Shown: positions 10,891 to 21,301, counted from the stretch's first letter. The stretch: DNA of 64,000 nucleotides from an uncultured Bacteroidales bacterium (GCA_947644715.1 CANSAP010000008.1:1-64000); one strand, 5' to 3'. The notes: generated from the letters alone by a model not told the origin. Numbers and translations are program-made.

Positions 10891-11880
10891 ATGACTTCCC
10901 CTTCTGAGAATCCACTTCCACTGATAGCAATTGTCGGCCCCACGGCCTGCGGCAAAACCTCGAGAGCTGTCGCATTGGCCTTGGCTCTTGACGGAGAGAT
11001 TCTCAGCGCTGACTCTCGCCAGGTGTATTGCGGAATGGATTTGGGCACGGGCAAGGACATCTCTGACTACGAACCTCTGTTCGCAAAATATCGGGACACT
11101 ATCGGAGGCAAGATGCCCGGGCTCCACTTGGTAGATATTTGTCCGGCTGGCACTAAATATAACCTTCACAGATATTTGCAGGATTACTACCTGGCGGAAG
11201 CAAGCATCCTGCAGCGCGGCAACCGACGCATTCTGTGCGGAGGTACAGGGATGTACGCAGAAGCTGTCTTAAGCGGACTGCGACTGCCGGAAGTGCCCGA
11301 AAATCCCGAATTACGAGCAAGCCTGCGAGACATTCCTCTATCAGAATTGCATAGCCGTCTGGCCGCCATGAAGCAGTTGCACAACACAACGGATGTCGAC
11401 ACACATGCCCGAGCAGTGCGAGCCTTGGAAATAGCACAGTACTACCTTCAGCATCCGGAAGCAGCTCAATTGGCTGACCGCAGTCAAGCGGTTCCTCCTC
11501 GCTCCGAAATATTCCTTATCGACATCCCCAGGGAGTTGCGCCGCCAGCGAATTACCCGCCGCTTGCATGAACGCATCAACCAAGGGATGATTGAAGAGGT
11601 GGAGGGATTACTTGCTCAGGGGATATCCCCGGATGATTTGATATACTATGGCCTTGAATATAAATTCCTGACGCTGCATATTCTTGGCCACATCACACGT
11701 GAAGAGATGCATTCACAACTTGAGACCGCCATCCATCAATTTGCAAAGCGGCAGATGACCTGGTGGCGCGGAATGGAGCGACGCGGCTTCAAGCTCCATC
11801 CCATTGCACATGACACGACTGACGAGCAGTTTATCTCCACCGTAAAAGAGCGACTGCGCACCGCCGGAGCATCTATCTGA
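10891..11880 (+). CDS. miaA: tRNA dimethylallyltransferase
   Basis: IAIVGPTACGKTS P-loop, SADSRQVYCGMDLGTGK, GGTGMYAEAVLSGL, KRQMTWWRG. Confidence 0.95.
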   Translation: MTSPSENPLPLIAIVGPTACGKTSRAVALALALDGEILSADSRQVYCGMDLGTGKDISDYEPLFAKYRDTIGGKMPGLHLVDICPAGTKYNLHRYLQDYYLAEASILQRGNRRILCGGTGMYAEAVLSGLRLPEVPENPELRASLRDIPLSELHSRLAAMKQLHNTTDVDTHARAVRALEIAQYYLQHPEAAQLADRSQAVPPRSEIFLIDIPRELRRQRITRRLHERINQGMIEEVEGLLAQGISPDDLIYYGLEYKFLTLHILGHITREEMHSQLETAIHQFAKRQMTWWRGMERRGFKLHPIAHDTTDEQFISTVKERLRTAGASI

Positions 11881-11942
11881 GTGGCTGCATATAATATATT
11901 CATGCAGCGCAACCTCTTCTTTTTAATTAAATCACACTTTTC

Positions 11943-11974
11943 TTTGTAGTTTCGCAAAAACTTTGTTAACTTTG
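11943..11974 (+). promoter_or_regulatory. Bacteroidetes promoter TTTG-N20-TAACTTTG
   Basis: TTTG (11943-11946), 20 nt, TAACTTTG (11967-11974). Confidence 0.55.
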
Positions 11975-12033
11975 CGTTGACCTTTAACGTTACCATATCA
12001 GAAGCAGTTTCGACTGCACTCAACTCTCCCCTT

Positions 12034-12218
12034 AGAAACTGTTTAAGTTTATGTCAATGCAATTTTGAGAGATGTTTTTGAGTGATTTTCGCGAGTTGAA
12101 GAGGGAGCATAGCGGGCTATGCGACCGATGAAACTCGGCGAAAAGCGCCAAAAACAGCCTCAAAATTCATTGATAACAAGCTATAAAAATATTTCCGACA
12201 TAAACTTAAACAGTTTCT
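12034..12218. repeat. Long-hairpin intergenic element, TIR type 1 (AGAAACTGTTTAAGTTTATGTC)
   Basis: Perfect 22-bp terminal inverted repeats (12034-12055 / 12197-12218), further imperfect inner complementarity, apical CATAGCGGGCTATG. Confidence 0.8.
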
Positions 12219-12498
12219 TACAGTCGGCGCTATTTTCCGTTGATAACCTTATTCTCAGTCTTTGATTAGACAATGAGGCTCTCTTGACTTTCCAATGAGA
12301 CTCAAGAAGACTTCAGCATTAACAATTCAGTGATTTAGCCTGCAACTTTTCACTCTTTCTGCTAATATAATCTGAGACTCCGAAGTCGAAAGGCTTATTT
12401 CAAATAATTGTCCAAGTAACCCAATCTTTCTACTGCGGGCAAGCATATTGGTTCAACCGTTTATGTTCCCCGTCAGCAAAACAAACATCTACACACCT

Positions 12499-14460
12499 AT
12501 GAGTTATCTTAAATTCGATAAGAGCCTCATGATAAATTTGGAGCAAAGCCTCCCGAAGGAGATGCTGCGCACCAATAAAAGTGGTGCTTATCACTGCACA
12601 ACCATCGTAGGGTGCAACACACGCAAGCAGCATGGACTGCTCGTGATACCAATCCCGGAGATGGATGACAAGGCGCACGTGCTCCTCTCATCGCTCGACG
12701 AGACTGTTATTCAGCATGGTGCCCCCTTCAATCTGGGGCTTCATCAATATGGAGAAGGGGTGTTCAGCCCTAATGGCCATAAATACATACGCGAGTTTAA
12801 CTGCGACAGTGTTCCCTCTGTAACTTTCCGCGTTGGAGGTGTGATACTTACCAAGGAAAAGGTATTCATCTCTCATGAAAACCGCATCCTCATAAAGTAC
12901 ACCCTTAAGGACGCCCACTCCCCCACTACTCTTCAGTTCCGCCCGTTCCTGGCCTTCCGCAATGCAAATGACCTATGCATGGCCAACGGATCAATCAATA
13001 CGGCTCTTGAACAGGAGAAGAATGGCATAAGCTGCTGCCTGTATGCAGGCTATCCCCGCCTATACATGCAGTTCAACAAAGAGGTTAAATGGGTGAGCGA
13101 CGGGCACTGGTACAATGGCATTGAATACTACAAGGATCGCGACAGAGGCATCCCTTATAAAGAAGACCTTTGGGTGCCGGGATACTTTGAACTGCCAATC
13201 CGCAAGGGTGAAAGCATTATCTTTTCCGCTTCCACGTTTGACTGTGACCCGAAAGAATTTGAAGCTACCTATGAGGCTGAAATCTCAACACGCACCATGC
13301 GTACCTCCTTCTATAATTGCCTGAAGAACTCAGCCAAACAGTTCTACCTGAAGAGGGGTAAAAACATGTATATAATGGCCGGTTATCCCTGGTATAATGT
13401 GCGCAGCCGCGATGAGCTGATAGCTTTGCCGGGTTGCACCTTGGCCATTGACCATGAGGAGGATTTCAAGGCTATTGCACACACCTTTATAGAGGCCTAC
13501 CGCAAGTTCGTCGCTACCGGAGAAACAGATGCTACGATTCATGAGATTGACCTTCCTGACATTCCGCTGTGGCTGACATGGACCTTACAGCAGTACCGCC
13601 GTGTGCATGGCGCAGAGAAGTGTCGCGAACTGTTCGGTGAGGCTGTACGCAACATCATATCCGACATCGTCAGCGGGAAAATTCCTAACCTGATGCCCGA
13701 TGACAATGGCTTGCTGCGCACCGAGGGGCGCGAGAAGCCGGTGAGCTGGCTGTCAGCCTCAATTGATGGGAAACCGATTATTCCGCGCTCCGGATACCTG
13801 GTTGAGTTTAATGCCCTTTGGTATAACGCTCTGATGTTTGCCGCTGAACTGCATGAAGGAGCAGCTGATGACTTCTCAGCGGAGTGCCGGAAGCGTGCCG
13901 AAAGCATGAAACAACCATTCCTCGATACATTCCTGAATGACTACGGGTATCTGTATGACTACGTGGACGGCGCCTACACCGATTTAAGCGTTCGCCCGAA
14001 CATGGCCATCGCCGTGGGACTTGACTACTCCCCTCTTGACCGCAGGCAGCGCAAGTGTGTACTGGACTTTGCCACACGCGAGTTACTCACACCCAAAGGA
14101 TTGCGGTCTCTCTCTCCAAAGAGTGCCGGATATAATCCGACATACGTGGGCGGACCCATCGAGCGCGAATATGCCGTGCATCAGGGTCCGGCCCGTCCCT
14201 GGCTCTTCGGATTCTACGCTGATGCCTATCTTAAGGTGTTCGGCACATCTGGGCTTGGATTCATTGAGCGACAACTGATTGGCTATGAGGATGAAATGGC
14301 GGAAGGATGCATCGGCTCCCTGTCAGAACTTTACGACGGCAACCCGCCCTACACCGGACGCGGAGCCATCAGCACCGCCAAGAACGTAGGCGAGATTCTG
14401 CGCACTGTGCATAACGTCAAACGCCTTAACAAACAATTACTCACCGACTCTAAATCCTGA
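12499..14460 (+). CDS. Amylo-alpha-1,6-glucosidase / glycogen debranching enzyme
   Basis: GDE N- and C-terminal domain features (LRTNKSGAYHCTTIVGCNTRKQHGLLV, PYTGRGAISTAKNVGEILR); adjacent glycogen genes; ATG 12499 chosen over the TTG at 12448. Confidence 0.85.
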   Translation: MSYLKFDKSLMINLEQSLPKEMLRTNKSGAYHCTTIVGCNTRKQHGLLVIPIPEMDDKAHVLLSSLDETVIQHGAPFNLGLHQYGEGVFSPNGHKYIREFNCDSVPSVTFRVGGVILTKEKVFISHENRILIKYTLKDAHSPTTLQFRPFLAFRNANDLCMANGSINTALEQEKNGISCCLYAGYPRLYMQFNKEVKWVSDGHWYNGIEYYKDRDRGIPYKEDLWVPGYFELPIRKGESIIFSASTFDCDPKEFEATYEAEISTRTMRTSFYNCLKNSAKQFYLKRGKNMYIMAGYPWYNVRSRDELIALPGCTLAIDHEEDFKAIAHTFIEAYRKFVATGETDATIHEIDLPDIPLWLTWTLQQYRRVHGAEKCRELFGEAVRNIISDIVSGKIPNLMPDDNGLLRTEGREKPVSWLSASIDGKPIIPRSGYLVEFNALWYNALMFAAELHEGAADDFSAECRKRAESMKQPFLDTFLNDYGYLYDYVDGAYTDLSVRPNMAIAVGLDYSPLDRRQRKCVLDFATRELLTPKGLRSLSPKSAGYNPTYVGGPIEREYAVHQGPARPWLFGFYADAYLKVFGTSGLGFIERQLIGYEDEMAEGCIGSLSELYDGNPPYTGRGAISTAKNVGEILRTVHNVKRLNKQLLTDSKS

Positions 14461-14466
14461 CGCACT

Positions 14467-15726
14467 ATGAAAGCACTAATGTTCGGGTGGGAATTCCCCC
14501 CGCATATCTTAGGTGGCCTCGGCACGGCAAGCTACGGTCTTACCCGCGGCATGCACAACTGTGGCAACATGGACATCTCTTTCGTGATTCCGAAACCGGT
14601 GGGCGACGAAGACAAATCCTTTGCTCAGATTATCGGTGCATCAAATACCCCTGTGGCCTGGCGCGATGTCAGTTATGACTACGTGCGAGACCGCATCGGG
14701 AATGTTATGCCTCCGGAACTGTACTTCGACCTGCGCAACCACATCTACGCAGACTTTAATTACCTGCATCTTAATGACTTGGGCTGCATAGAATTCTCAG
14801 GTCGTTATCCGGACAATCTGCTTGAGGAGATTAACAATTATTCGATTGTGGCCGGCGTGATTGCCCGCACCATCCCCTGCGATATCATCCATTCTCATGA
14901 CTGGCTGACATATCCGGCCGGTATACATGCAAAAAAAATCACGGGCAAGCCGCTTGTAATTCATGTGCACGCCACAGATTTCGACCGCTCTCGCGGTAAT
15001 GTGAATCCCACAGTCTTTGGCATCGAGAAGGATGGCATGGATAATGCCGACCATATCATCACCGTCTCTGAGCTTACGAGACGCACGGTCATTGACAAGT
15101 ATCACATTTCGCCGGACAAGGTCACAACCGTGCATAACGCAGTTGTGCCTCTGAGTGAGGAGATTCTCTCGCTGCCACGCCGCAAGAATAAAGAGAAGGT
15201 GATTACATTCCTCGGCCGTATCACTATGCAGAAAGGTCCCGAATATTTTGTGGAGGCTGCAGCCAAGGTGCTTAAGAAGAACCGGAATGTGCGCTTTGTT
15301 ATGGCCGGTTCCGGCGACATGATGAACAAGATGATTCGCCTGGCTGCCAAGCGTGGGATAGCCGACCGCTTCCATTTCACCGGTTTTCTGCGCGGCAAGC
15401 AGGTATATGAGATGTTGGCCGATTCTGACGTCTATGTGATGCCCTCCGTCTCTGAGCCGTTCGGCATTTCTCCTCTTGAGGCCATGCAGATGGGTGTCCC
15501 ATCAATCATTTCAAAACAGAGCGGCTGTGCCGAAATTCTCAACCACGTAATCAAAACCGACTACTGGGATGTGGATGCTATGGCTGATGCCATGCATGCT
15601 TTGGTCAGCTACCCGGCTATGCACGAATCTCTGAAGCGTGAAGGCATCGAAGAGATGAAAGGCATTACCTGGGAAAAGGCCGGACAAAAAGTAATCGACA
15701 TATATAACAAGGTATTACAGCATTAA
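14467..15726 (+). CDS. GT4-type glycosyltransferase (glycogen synthase-like)
   Basis: MKALMFGWEFPPHILGGLGTASYGLTRG, HSHDWLTYPAG, SEPFGISPLEAMQMG. Confidence 0.88.
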   Translation: MKALMFGWEFPPHILGGLGTASYGLTRGMHNCGNMDISFVIPKPVGDEDKSFAQIIGASNTPVAWRDVSYDYVRDRIGNVMPPELYFDLRNHIYADFNYLHLNDLGCIEFSGRYPDNLLEEINNYSIVAGVIARTIPCDIIHSHDWLTYPAGIHAKKITGKPLVIHVHATDFDRSRGNVNPTVFGIEKDGMDNADHIITVSELTRRTVIDKYHISPDKVTTVHNAVVPLSEEILSLPRRKNKEKVITFLGRITMQKGPEYFVEAAAKVLKKNRNVRFVMAGSGDMMNKMIRLAAKRGIADRFHFTGFLRGKQVYEMLADSDVYVMPSVSEPFGISPLEAMQMGVPSIISKQSGCAEILNHVIKTDYWDVDAMADAMHALVSYPAMHESLKREGIEEMKGITWEKAGQKVIDIYNKVLQH

Positions 15727-15778
15727 TGCCAAATCCATATTAATCCACATATCACTAACCCTCACAACTACCTGAATA

Positions 15779-17173
15779 ATGAAAAACATCTGTTTTTACT
15801 TCCAGATACATCAGCCTTTCCGCCTGAAGCGCTATCGCTTCTTTGAGATTGGCAACGACCACTACTATTATGATGACTTCGCCAATGACGACATCATCAC
15901 TCGCATCGCCCACAGGTCATATATCCCAATGGCCGACACGCTGCTGACTATGATTAAGGAGAGTGGAGGAGCGTTCAAGTGCGCCATATCCATCACAGGC
16001 ACTGCCATTGAGCAGCTTCAGATTTATGTGCCCGAGTTCATTGACAAGCTTAAAGCGCTCGCCGACACAGGTTGTGTTGAATTCCTCAGCGAAACCTATG
16101 CCCACTCCCTCTCTTCGCTTAAAGATGCTGATGAATTCGTTCGCCAAGTGAAGTCTCACGACAAGCTGATTAAGAGCCTGTTCGGCCAGAAGCCAAAGAT
16201 TTTCCGCAACACGGAGCTAATATATGATGACGAGATTGCCTGCCTCGTGGCCTCTATGGGCTTTAAGGGTGCAATCACTGAGGGTGCGAAACATATCCTC
16301 GGATGGAAGAGTCCTGATTTCGTCTATAACGCAGCCTCAGCACCGGGACTGAAACTCTTGCTGAAGAATGACAAGCTCTCCGATGACATCTCCCGCAACT
16401 TTAATAACCACGAATGGAGCGAGTATCCGCTCACAGCCGATAAGTATATCGACTGGATTGCTGGACTGCCCGAGGACCAGCAGATTGTGAACCTTTTCCT
16501 CTCAATGGAAACTTTCGGAGAGTTCCTGCCCGCCGAATCAGGAATCTTTGACTTCATGCGCGCGCTGCCCCGTTTCGCTGCCGAACGCGGAATCTCATTC
16601 ATGACTCCTGCCGAGGCCTGCTCCAAGCTCAAGAGTGTCGGGGAGTTGTCAGTTCCCTATCCGATGTCATGGGCTGACGAGGCCCGCGACGTGAGCGCCT
16701 GGATGGGTAATGACTTGCAGCGTGAAGCGCTTGACAAGCTTTATTCAGTGGCTGAGCGAGTGAATCTTACCACTGACCGCCGACTCAAGCAGGATTGGGA
16801 GTACCTTCAGAGTGCCGACCACTTCTTCTATATGAGCACAAAGAATCTCTCTGACGGCTCAGCCCATGCTTCTTTCTCCCCTTATGACAGCCCTTACTCG
16901 GCCTTTACCAATTACATGAATGTGCTGGCCGACTTCATTGTCAGAGTGGAAGAGCAATATCCCATGGAGATAGAAAACGAGGAGCTGAACTCTTTGCTTC
17001 TGACCATACGCAATCAGGCACAGGAAATCGAGACTCTGAATAAGGAGGTTAAGCAGTTACGCACAAATATCCTCAACGCTGACGACTCGAATAATGCACC
17101 TGAACCGGCTCGTACGACCAAGAAATCGACAGCAAAACCGGCCACTTCAAAAAAGACCTCCAAAGGCAAATAA
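15779..17173 (+). CDS. Glycoside hydrolase family 57 protein (alpha-amylase/glucanotransferase type)
   Basis: Begins CFYFQIHQPFRLKRYRFF; FRNTELIYDD; FLSMETFGEF. Confidence 0.88.
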   Translation: MKNICFYFQIHQPFRLKRYRFFEIGNDHYYYDDFANDDIITRIAHRSYIPMADTLLTMIKESGGAFKCAISITGTAIEQLQIYVPEFIDKLKALADTGCVEFLSETYAHSLSSLKDADEFVRQVKSHDKLIKSLFGQKPKIFRNTELIYDDEIACLVASMGFKGAITEGAKHILGWKSPDFVYNAASAPGLKLLLKNDKLSDDISRNFNNHEWSEYPLTADKYIDWIAGLPEDQQIVNLFLSMETFGEFLPAESGIFDFMRALPRFAAERGISFMTPAEACSKLKSVGELSVPYPMSWADEARDVSAWMGNDLQREALDKLYSVAERVNLTTDRRLKQDWEYLQSADHFFYMSTKNLSDGSAHASFSPYDSPYSAFTNYMNVLADFIVRVEEQYPMEIENEELNSLLLTIRNQAQEIETLNKEVKQLRTNILNADDSNNAPEPARTTKKSTAKPATSKKTSKGK

Positions 17174-17189
17174 ACGCAACCACAACTCG

Positions 17190-17229
17190 CTGTGCGCAGT
17201 ATTTCGTTTTAATGGAATGCTGCGCACAG
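17190..17229 (+). terminator. Terminator-like hairpin after GH57 gene
   Basis: CTGTGCGCAG ... CTGCGCACAG 10-bp stem. Confidence 0.55.
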
Positions 17230-17267
17230 TTCATATTTACAGACAATTACATAAATAACAAGTCCTT

Positions 17268-17350
17268 AAAAGTTTTCCAAAACAATTAATTAAGTACTTA
17301 ATAATTAGTGTTTTACAATTTTGCAAACATTAAAAAGTTTTCCAAAACAA
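17268..17350 (+). promoter_or_regulatory. Paired direct repeat AAAAGTTTTCCAAAACAA (candidate operator) upstream of nrdD
   Basis: Two identical 18-bp copies at 17268-17285 and 17333-17350, each with palindromic GTTTT-CC-AAAAC, 65 bp apart. Confidence 0.6.
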
Positions 17351-17369
17351 AAATATTTAGCTCAAATCA

Positions 17370-17401
17370 TTTGGTAAAACCCGTTATAATTCATAACTTT
17401 G
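17370..17401 (+). promoter_or_regulatory. nrdD promoter TTTG-N20-TAACTTTG
   Basis: TTTG at 17370-17373, TAACTTTG at 17394-17401. Confidence 0.65.
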
Positions 17402-17459
17402 CATCATCAAAAAACACACCAATTAATCCCATTTTAGAACTCAAATTTCCCAATCTCCA

Positions 17460-19667
17460 ATGATACAGACAGTTGTCAAACGTGATGGCCGCGTAGTCGG
17501 CTTCAATGAAGAGAAAATCAGAGCAGCTATCCGCAAAGCGATGCTCCAGACCGAAAAAGGCGAGGATGAGTCTCTGCTTCAGAAAATCACTGACCGAATA
17601 ACTGTCACCGGCACCGACCAAATGACCGTGGAGCAGATTCAAGACCGTGTGGAACTTGAGTTGATGAAATCTCCCCGAAAGGAAGTCGCTAAGAAATATA
17701 TCGCCTATCGCGACCAGCGCAACATAGCCCGACGCGCCAAAACTCGCGATATGTTCCTTGAAATCATTGAGGCTAAAAATAATGATATCACCCGCGAAAA
17801 CGCCAATATGAACACCGACTCGCCGGCGGGAATGATGATGAAGTTTGCCAGCGAAACGACAAAGCCGTTCGTCGACGATTATCTGCTGTCTCCCGAGGTG
17901 CGCGAAGCTGTGCGCGGGGGCTATCTGCACATTCATGATAAAGACTACTACCCCACTAAGTCTCTCACATGTGTGCAGCATCCTCTCGACAGGATTCTCA
18001 AGCATGGTTTCTCGGCCGGACATGGAGAGAGTCGCCCGGCCAAGCGCATCGAGACAGCATCCATCATTGCTTGCATCTCGCTGGAAACAGCTCAGAATGA
18101 GATGCATGGAGGTCAGGCAATCCCGGCGTTTGATTTCTACCTGGCTCCATTCGTGCGCAGCTCGCTGATTGAAGAGCTTAAGCGACTTGAAGAGGTTTCC
18201 GGCAAGAGTCTTGAACACCTGTATCACAAGGAGCTGACTGATTATGTAAAGCGGGATATCTCCGGACTTGAGGGGGAAGAACGCCTGTTCGCTCATGCCG
18301 TGAACTGCACGGTAAGCCGGGTGCATCAGGCTATGGAGGCGTTCATACATAACATGAACACAATCCATTCCCGCGGCGGTAACCAGGTGGTATTCAGCTC
18401 AATTAACTATGGCACGGACACATCCGCCGAGGGTCGATGCATCATTCGAGAGTTGCTGAACTCAACCTATGAGGGTGTAGGTGGTGGCGCTACGGCTATC
18501 TTTCCCATCCAGATATGGAAGAAGAAGAGAGGGGTCAGCTATCTGCCTGAAGACCCGAACTACGACCTGTATCAACTCGCATGCAAAGTGACTGCACGCC
18601 GCTTCTTCCCCAACTTCCTAAATCTTGACGCCACATTCAACCAGCATGAGAAGTGGGATGCATCTGACCCGGAGAGATACAAATATGAAGTGGCAACAAT
18701 GGGTTGCCGCACCCGCGTCTTCGAGAACAGATTCGGGGAGAAAACATCCATCGGGCGTGGTAATCTCTCGTTTACGACCATCAACATTGTGCGTATCGCA
18801 ATCGAATGCATGGTGATTAAGGATAAGGATGAGCGCATCAGTAAGTTCTTCTCAAAGCTCGATGAAGTGCTTGACATCGCTGCTGTTCAGCTATGCGAAA
18901 GATTTGATTTCCAGAAGACTGCATTGGCCAAACAATTCCCTCTGCTGATGAGCCGTCTGTGGAATGGAGGTGACTCGCTCGCTCCTGAGGATACTATTGA
19001 GGCAGTAATCAATCAGGGCACACTTGGCATTGGGTTCATCGGACTGGCCGAAGCTTTAGTGGCACTGACAGGCAAGCATCACGGCGAATGCGAAGAGGCT
19101 CAGGCTCTCGGCTTGCGCATCGTCAGCCACATGCGCTCCCGCGTCAATGAATACTGCGAAAAATATAGGCACAATTTCAGTGTACTTGCCACTCCGGCCG
19201 AAGGATTGTCTGGTAAATTCACGGCGAAAGATCGCCGATCGTTCGGCATAATACCCGGAGTGACCGACCGCATTTTCTACACCAACTCCAATCATGTGCC
19301 GGTCTACTATCACTGTTCGCCTCGTCACAAAGCCAAAGTGGAGGCACCCTACCACGAACTGACCGGCGGCGGCCATATCTTCTACGTGGAGATTGACGGC
19401 GATGCAACGCATAATCCTAAGGCCATCAGCGACATAGTTGATCTCATGGACCGCTATAACATTGGCTATGGCTCGGTCAATCACAATCGCAACCGCTGCA
19501 TGAAGTGTGGCTATGAGGATGCTTCGGAGAATCTTGAGAAGTGTCCTTCATGCGGAAGTTCTCACATAGACAGGCTGCAACGCATCACAGGCTATCTCGT
19601 AGGCACAACTGACCGCTGGAACAGTGCAAAACTTGCTGAGCTGAATGACCGCGTTATCCACAAATGA
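17460..19667 (+). CDS. nrdD: Anaerobic ribonucleoside-triphosphate reductase
   Basis: ATP-cone N-terminus; C-terminal CMKCGYED...CPSCGS zinc site and RITGYLVGTTDRWNSAKLAEL glycyl-radical motif. Confidence 0.96.
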   Translation: MIQTVVKRDGRVVGFNEEKIRAAIRKAMLQTEKGEDESLLQKITDRITVTGTDQMTVEQIQDRVELELMKSPRKEVAKKYIAYRDQRNIARRAKTRDMFLEIIEAKNNDITRENANMNTDSPAGMMMKFASETTKPFVDDYLLSPEVREAVRGGYLHIHDKDYYPTKSLTCVQHPLDRILKHGFSAGHGESRPAKRIETASIIACISLETAQNEMHGGQAIPAFDFYLAPFVRSSLIEELKRLEEVSGKSLEHLYHKELTDYVKRDISGLEGEERLFAHAVNCTVSRVHQAMEAFIHNMNTIHSRGGNQVVFSSINYGTDTSAEGRCIIRELLNSTYEGVGGGATAIFPIQIWKKKRGVSYLPEDPNYDLYQLACKVTARRFFPNFLNLDATFNQHEKWDASDPERYKYEVATMGCRTRVFENRFGEKTSIGRGNLSFTTINIVRIAIECMVIKDKDERISKFFSKLDEVLDIAAVQLCERFDFQKTALAKQFPLLMSRLWNGGDSLAPEDTIEAVINQGTLGIGFIGLAEALVALTGKHHGECEEAQALGLRIVSHMRSRVNEYCEKYRHNFSVLATPAEGLSGKFTAKDRRSFGIIPGVTDRIFYTNSNHVPVYYHCSPRHKAKVEAPYHELTGGGHIFYVEIDGDATHNPKAISDIVDLMDRYNIGYGSVNHNRNRCMKCGYEDASENLEKCPSCGSSHIDRLQRITGYLVGTTDRWNSAKLAELNDRVIHK

Positions 19668-20151
19668 ACTTCAAGAGCCGGAAGAGCTCCTGAAGCAAAA
19701 GACTCTGAGAGTTATTGACATAATCGACGGCACAAGCGTAGATGGACCGGGACTGCGGACCTCCATCTATCTTGCCGGATGCCGACATGCCTGCCCCGGC
19801 TGTCATAATCCCTCCACATGGGATTTCGCAGCAGGGCAGGATATGTCAATCGCCTCCCTGCTTGATGTTATTGAAGAAGCTGAGTTCCCGGTAACTATAA
19901 GCGGTGGCGACCCTCTCTATCAGTCAGAGGGGGTGACACTGCTCGCTCGCGAAATCAAGCGTCGACTGGGATTGGATATATGGCTTTACACCGGGTTTAC
20001 CATCGAAGAGATTCGCGCCTCAGAGAGACTCTCGCAACCTCTGCCCTATATTGACACTATTGTAGATGGACCCTTTATTGAATCAAAGCGCGACCCATCG
20101 TTGCATTTCAGAGGCTCAACCAATCAACGGATTATTCATCTCAAGCATTAG
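19645..20151 (+). CDS. nrdG: Anaerobic ribonucleotide reductase-activating protein
   Basis: Radical SAM CRHACPGCHNPSTWDF; overlaps nrdD 3' end. Confidence 0.93.
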   Translation: MTALSTNELQEPEELLKQKTLRVIDIIDGTSVDGPGLRTSIYLAGCRHACPGCHNPSTWDFAAGQDMSIASLLDVIEEAEFPVTISGGDPLYQSEGVTLLAREIKRRLGLDIWLYTGFTIEEIRASERLSQPLPYIDTIVDGPFIESKRDPSLHFRGSTNQRIIHLKH

Positions 20152-20157
20152 AGCCGG

Positions 20158-21138
20158 TTATTCAAGCATGGTCGGTGCTGTCTCCGGCTCCTCTGTTTGC
20201 ACAGGCTCAGTAACGGGCACAACCTGAGGCAGGCTGTCCTTCGGAGTGGGCACCGGAGCGCCAATGCTGTCAACCTTTGCAGCCGGTTTCTTGGAATCGG
20301 GAGTTTGTGGCGTACGTGAAACCGGGCCTTTGGCTACGGACACCCACGGAATGCGGTTACCCTCATTTACATTCACCTTCTCGTCCCTGCGACTCGGCGA
20401 AACAATAACCGGCATGCCGGGCTTGACATGCTTCACAAGTTCGAGAATATGATCATTCGTGACTCTGATGCAGCCATGAGAGCAGCGCAGCCCGATTGAC
20501 CCGGGAGCGCGAGTGCCATGGATGCCTATTTGTGTTGTGCCGGGAATCAGCAGGCGGATGAATCGGGGGCCGAACTGTCCTTTGACCTTTGAGACCTTGC
20601 CATTGTCATCTCGGAAGAGCCAATCAGTGCTGTCATAGATTCCCTCGACGGAAAAGAAACCTTCGGGAGTGCGGGAATCTCCCTTCTTATGTTTAGTGCC
20701 ATAATTGCGGCCACAAGCAATGCCATACTTAAGCTGCTCACGGCCATAGCGGTCATATAGTGCCACCTGCATTGACTCCTTGTCTACAATAAGGAAACCG
20801 TCATGCTGATTATTAAGCAACTTCATGGCATAGCTCAGGCACTCCTGACTCATCTTAGGGAGAATGCCGCTCATGTATTTGTCAGCATCCGGGAGCGACT
20901 GCATCAGTTCTATGGCCTCGTTGCTGGAATAAGCGGTGTAACGGGGACGGTCAGGCTCTGCCTCTTCCTTCTTCTCTTCAACCTTGGCGGAATCGAAATC
21001 ATCTTCCGAAACGGTTTGCTCTCCAACGACAGCAGCAGTGTCTGCGGCTGATGTGGAGCCATTCTGTCCGGAACAGGCACATAAAATAAATAAGGATGCG
21101 GCAAGCGCGGAAAGTATGCAGGATAGTTTCATTATCAA
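20158..21138 (-). CDS. L,D-transpeptidase (YkuD) lipoprotein
   Basis: Lipobox LFILCACSG; HGTRAPGSIGLRCSHGCIRVTN catalytic motif. Confidence 0.9.
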   Translation of the reverse strand: MIMKLSCILSALAASLFILCACSGQNGSTSAADTAAVVGEQTVSEDDFDSAKVEEKKEEAEPDRPRYTAYSSNEAIELMQSLPDADKYMSGILPKMSQECLSYAMKLLNNQHDGFLIVDKESMQVALYDRYGREQLKYGIACGRNYGTKHKKGDSRTPEGFFSVEGIYDSTDWLFRDDNGKVSKVKGQFGPRFIRLLIPGTTQIGIHGTRAPGSIGLRCSHGCIRVTNDHILELVKHVKPGMPVIVSPSRRDEKVNVNEGNRIPWVSVAKGPVSRTPQTPDSKKPAAKVDSIGAPVPTPKDSLPQVVPVTEPVQTEEPETAPTMLE

Positions 21139-21301
21139 AACGACAGAAAATTCTCTTTAAGAAATCGGAGCGCAAAGTTAACAATAAATCCGCACTTTAG
21201 CAAATTAGTGAATCACCCTTTTTGTTCCATTTCGCCCTCTCACTCCCGCGTAGACCGAAAGTAGACTTTGCTTGCCTCAAATTCTGATTATTCTCGGTCT
21301 C

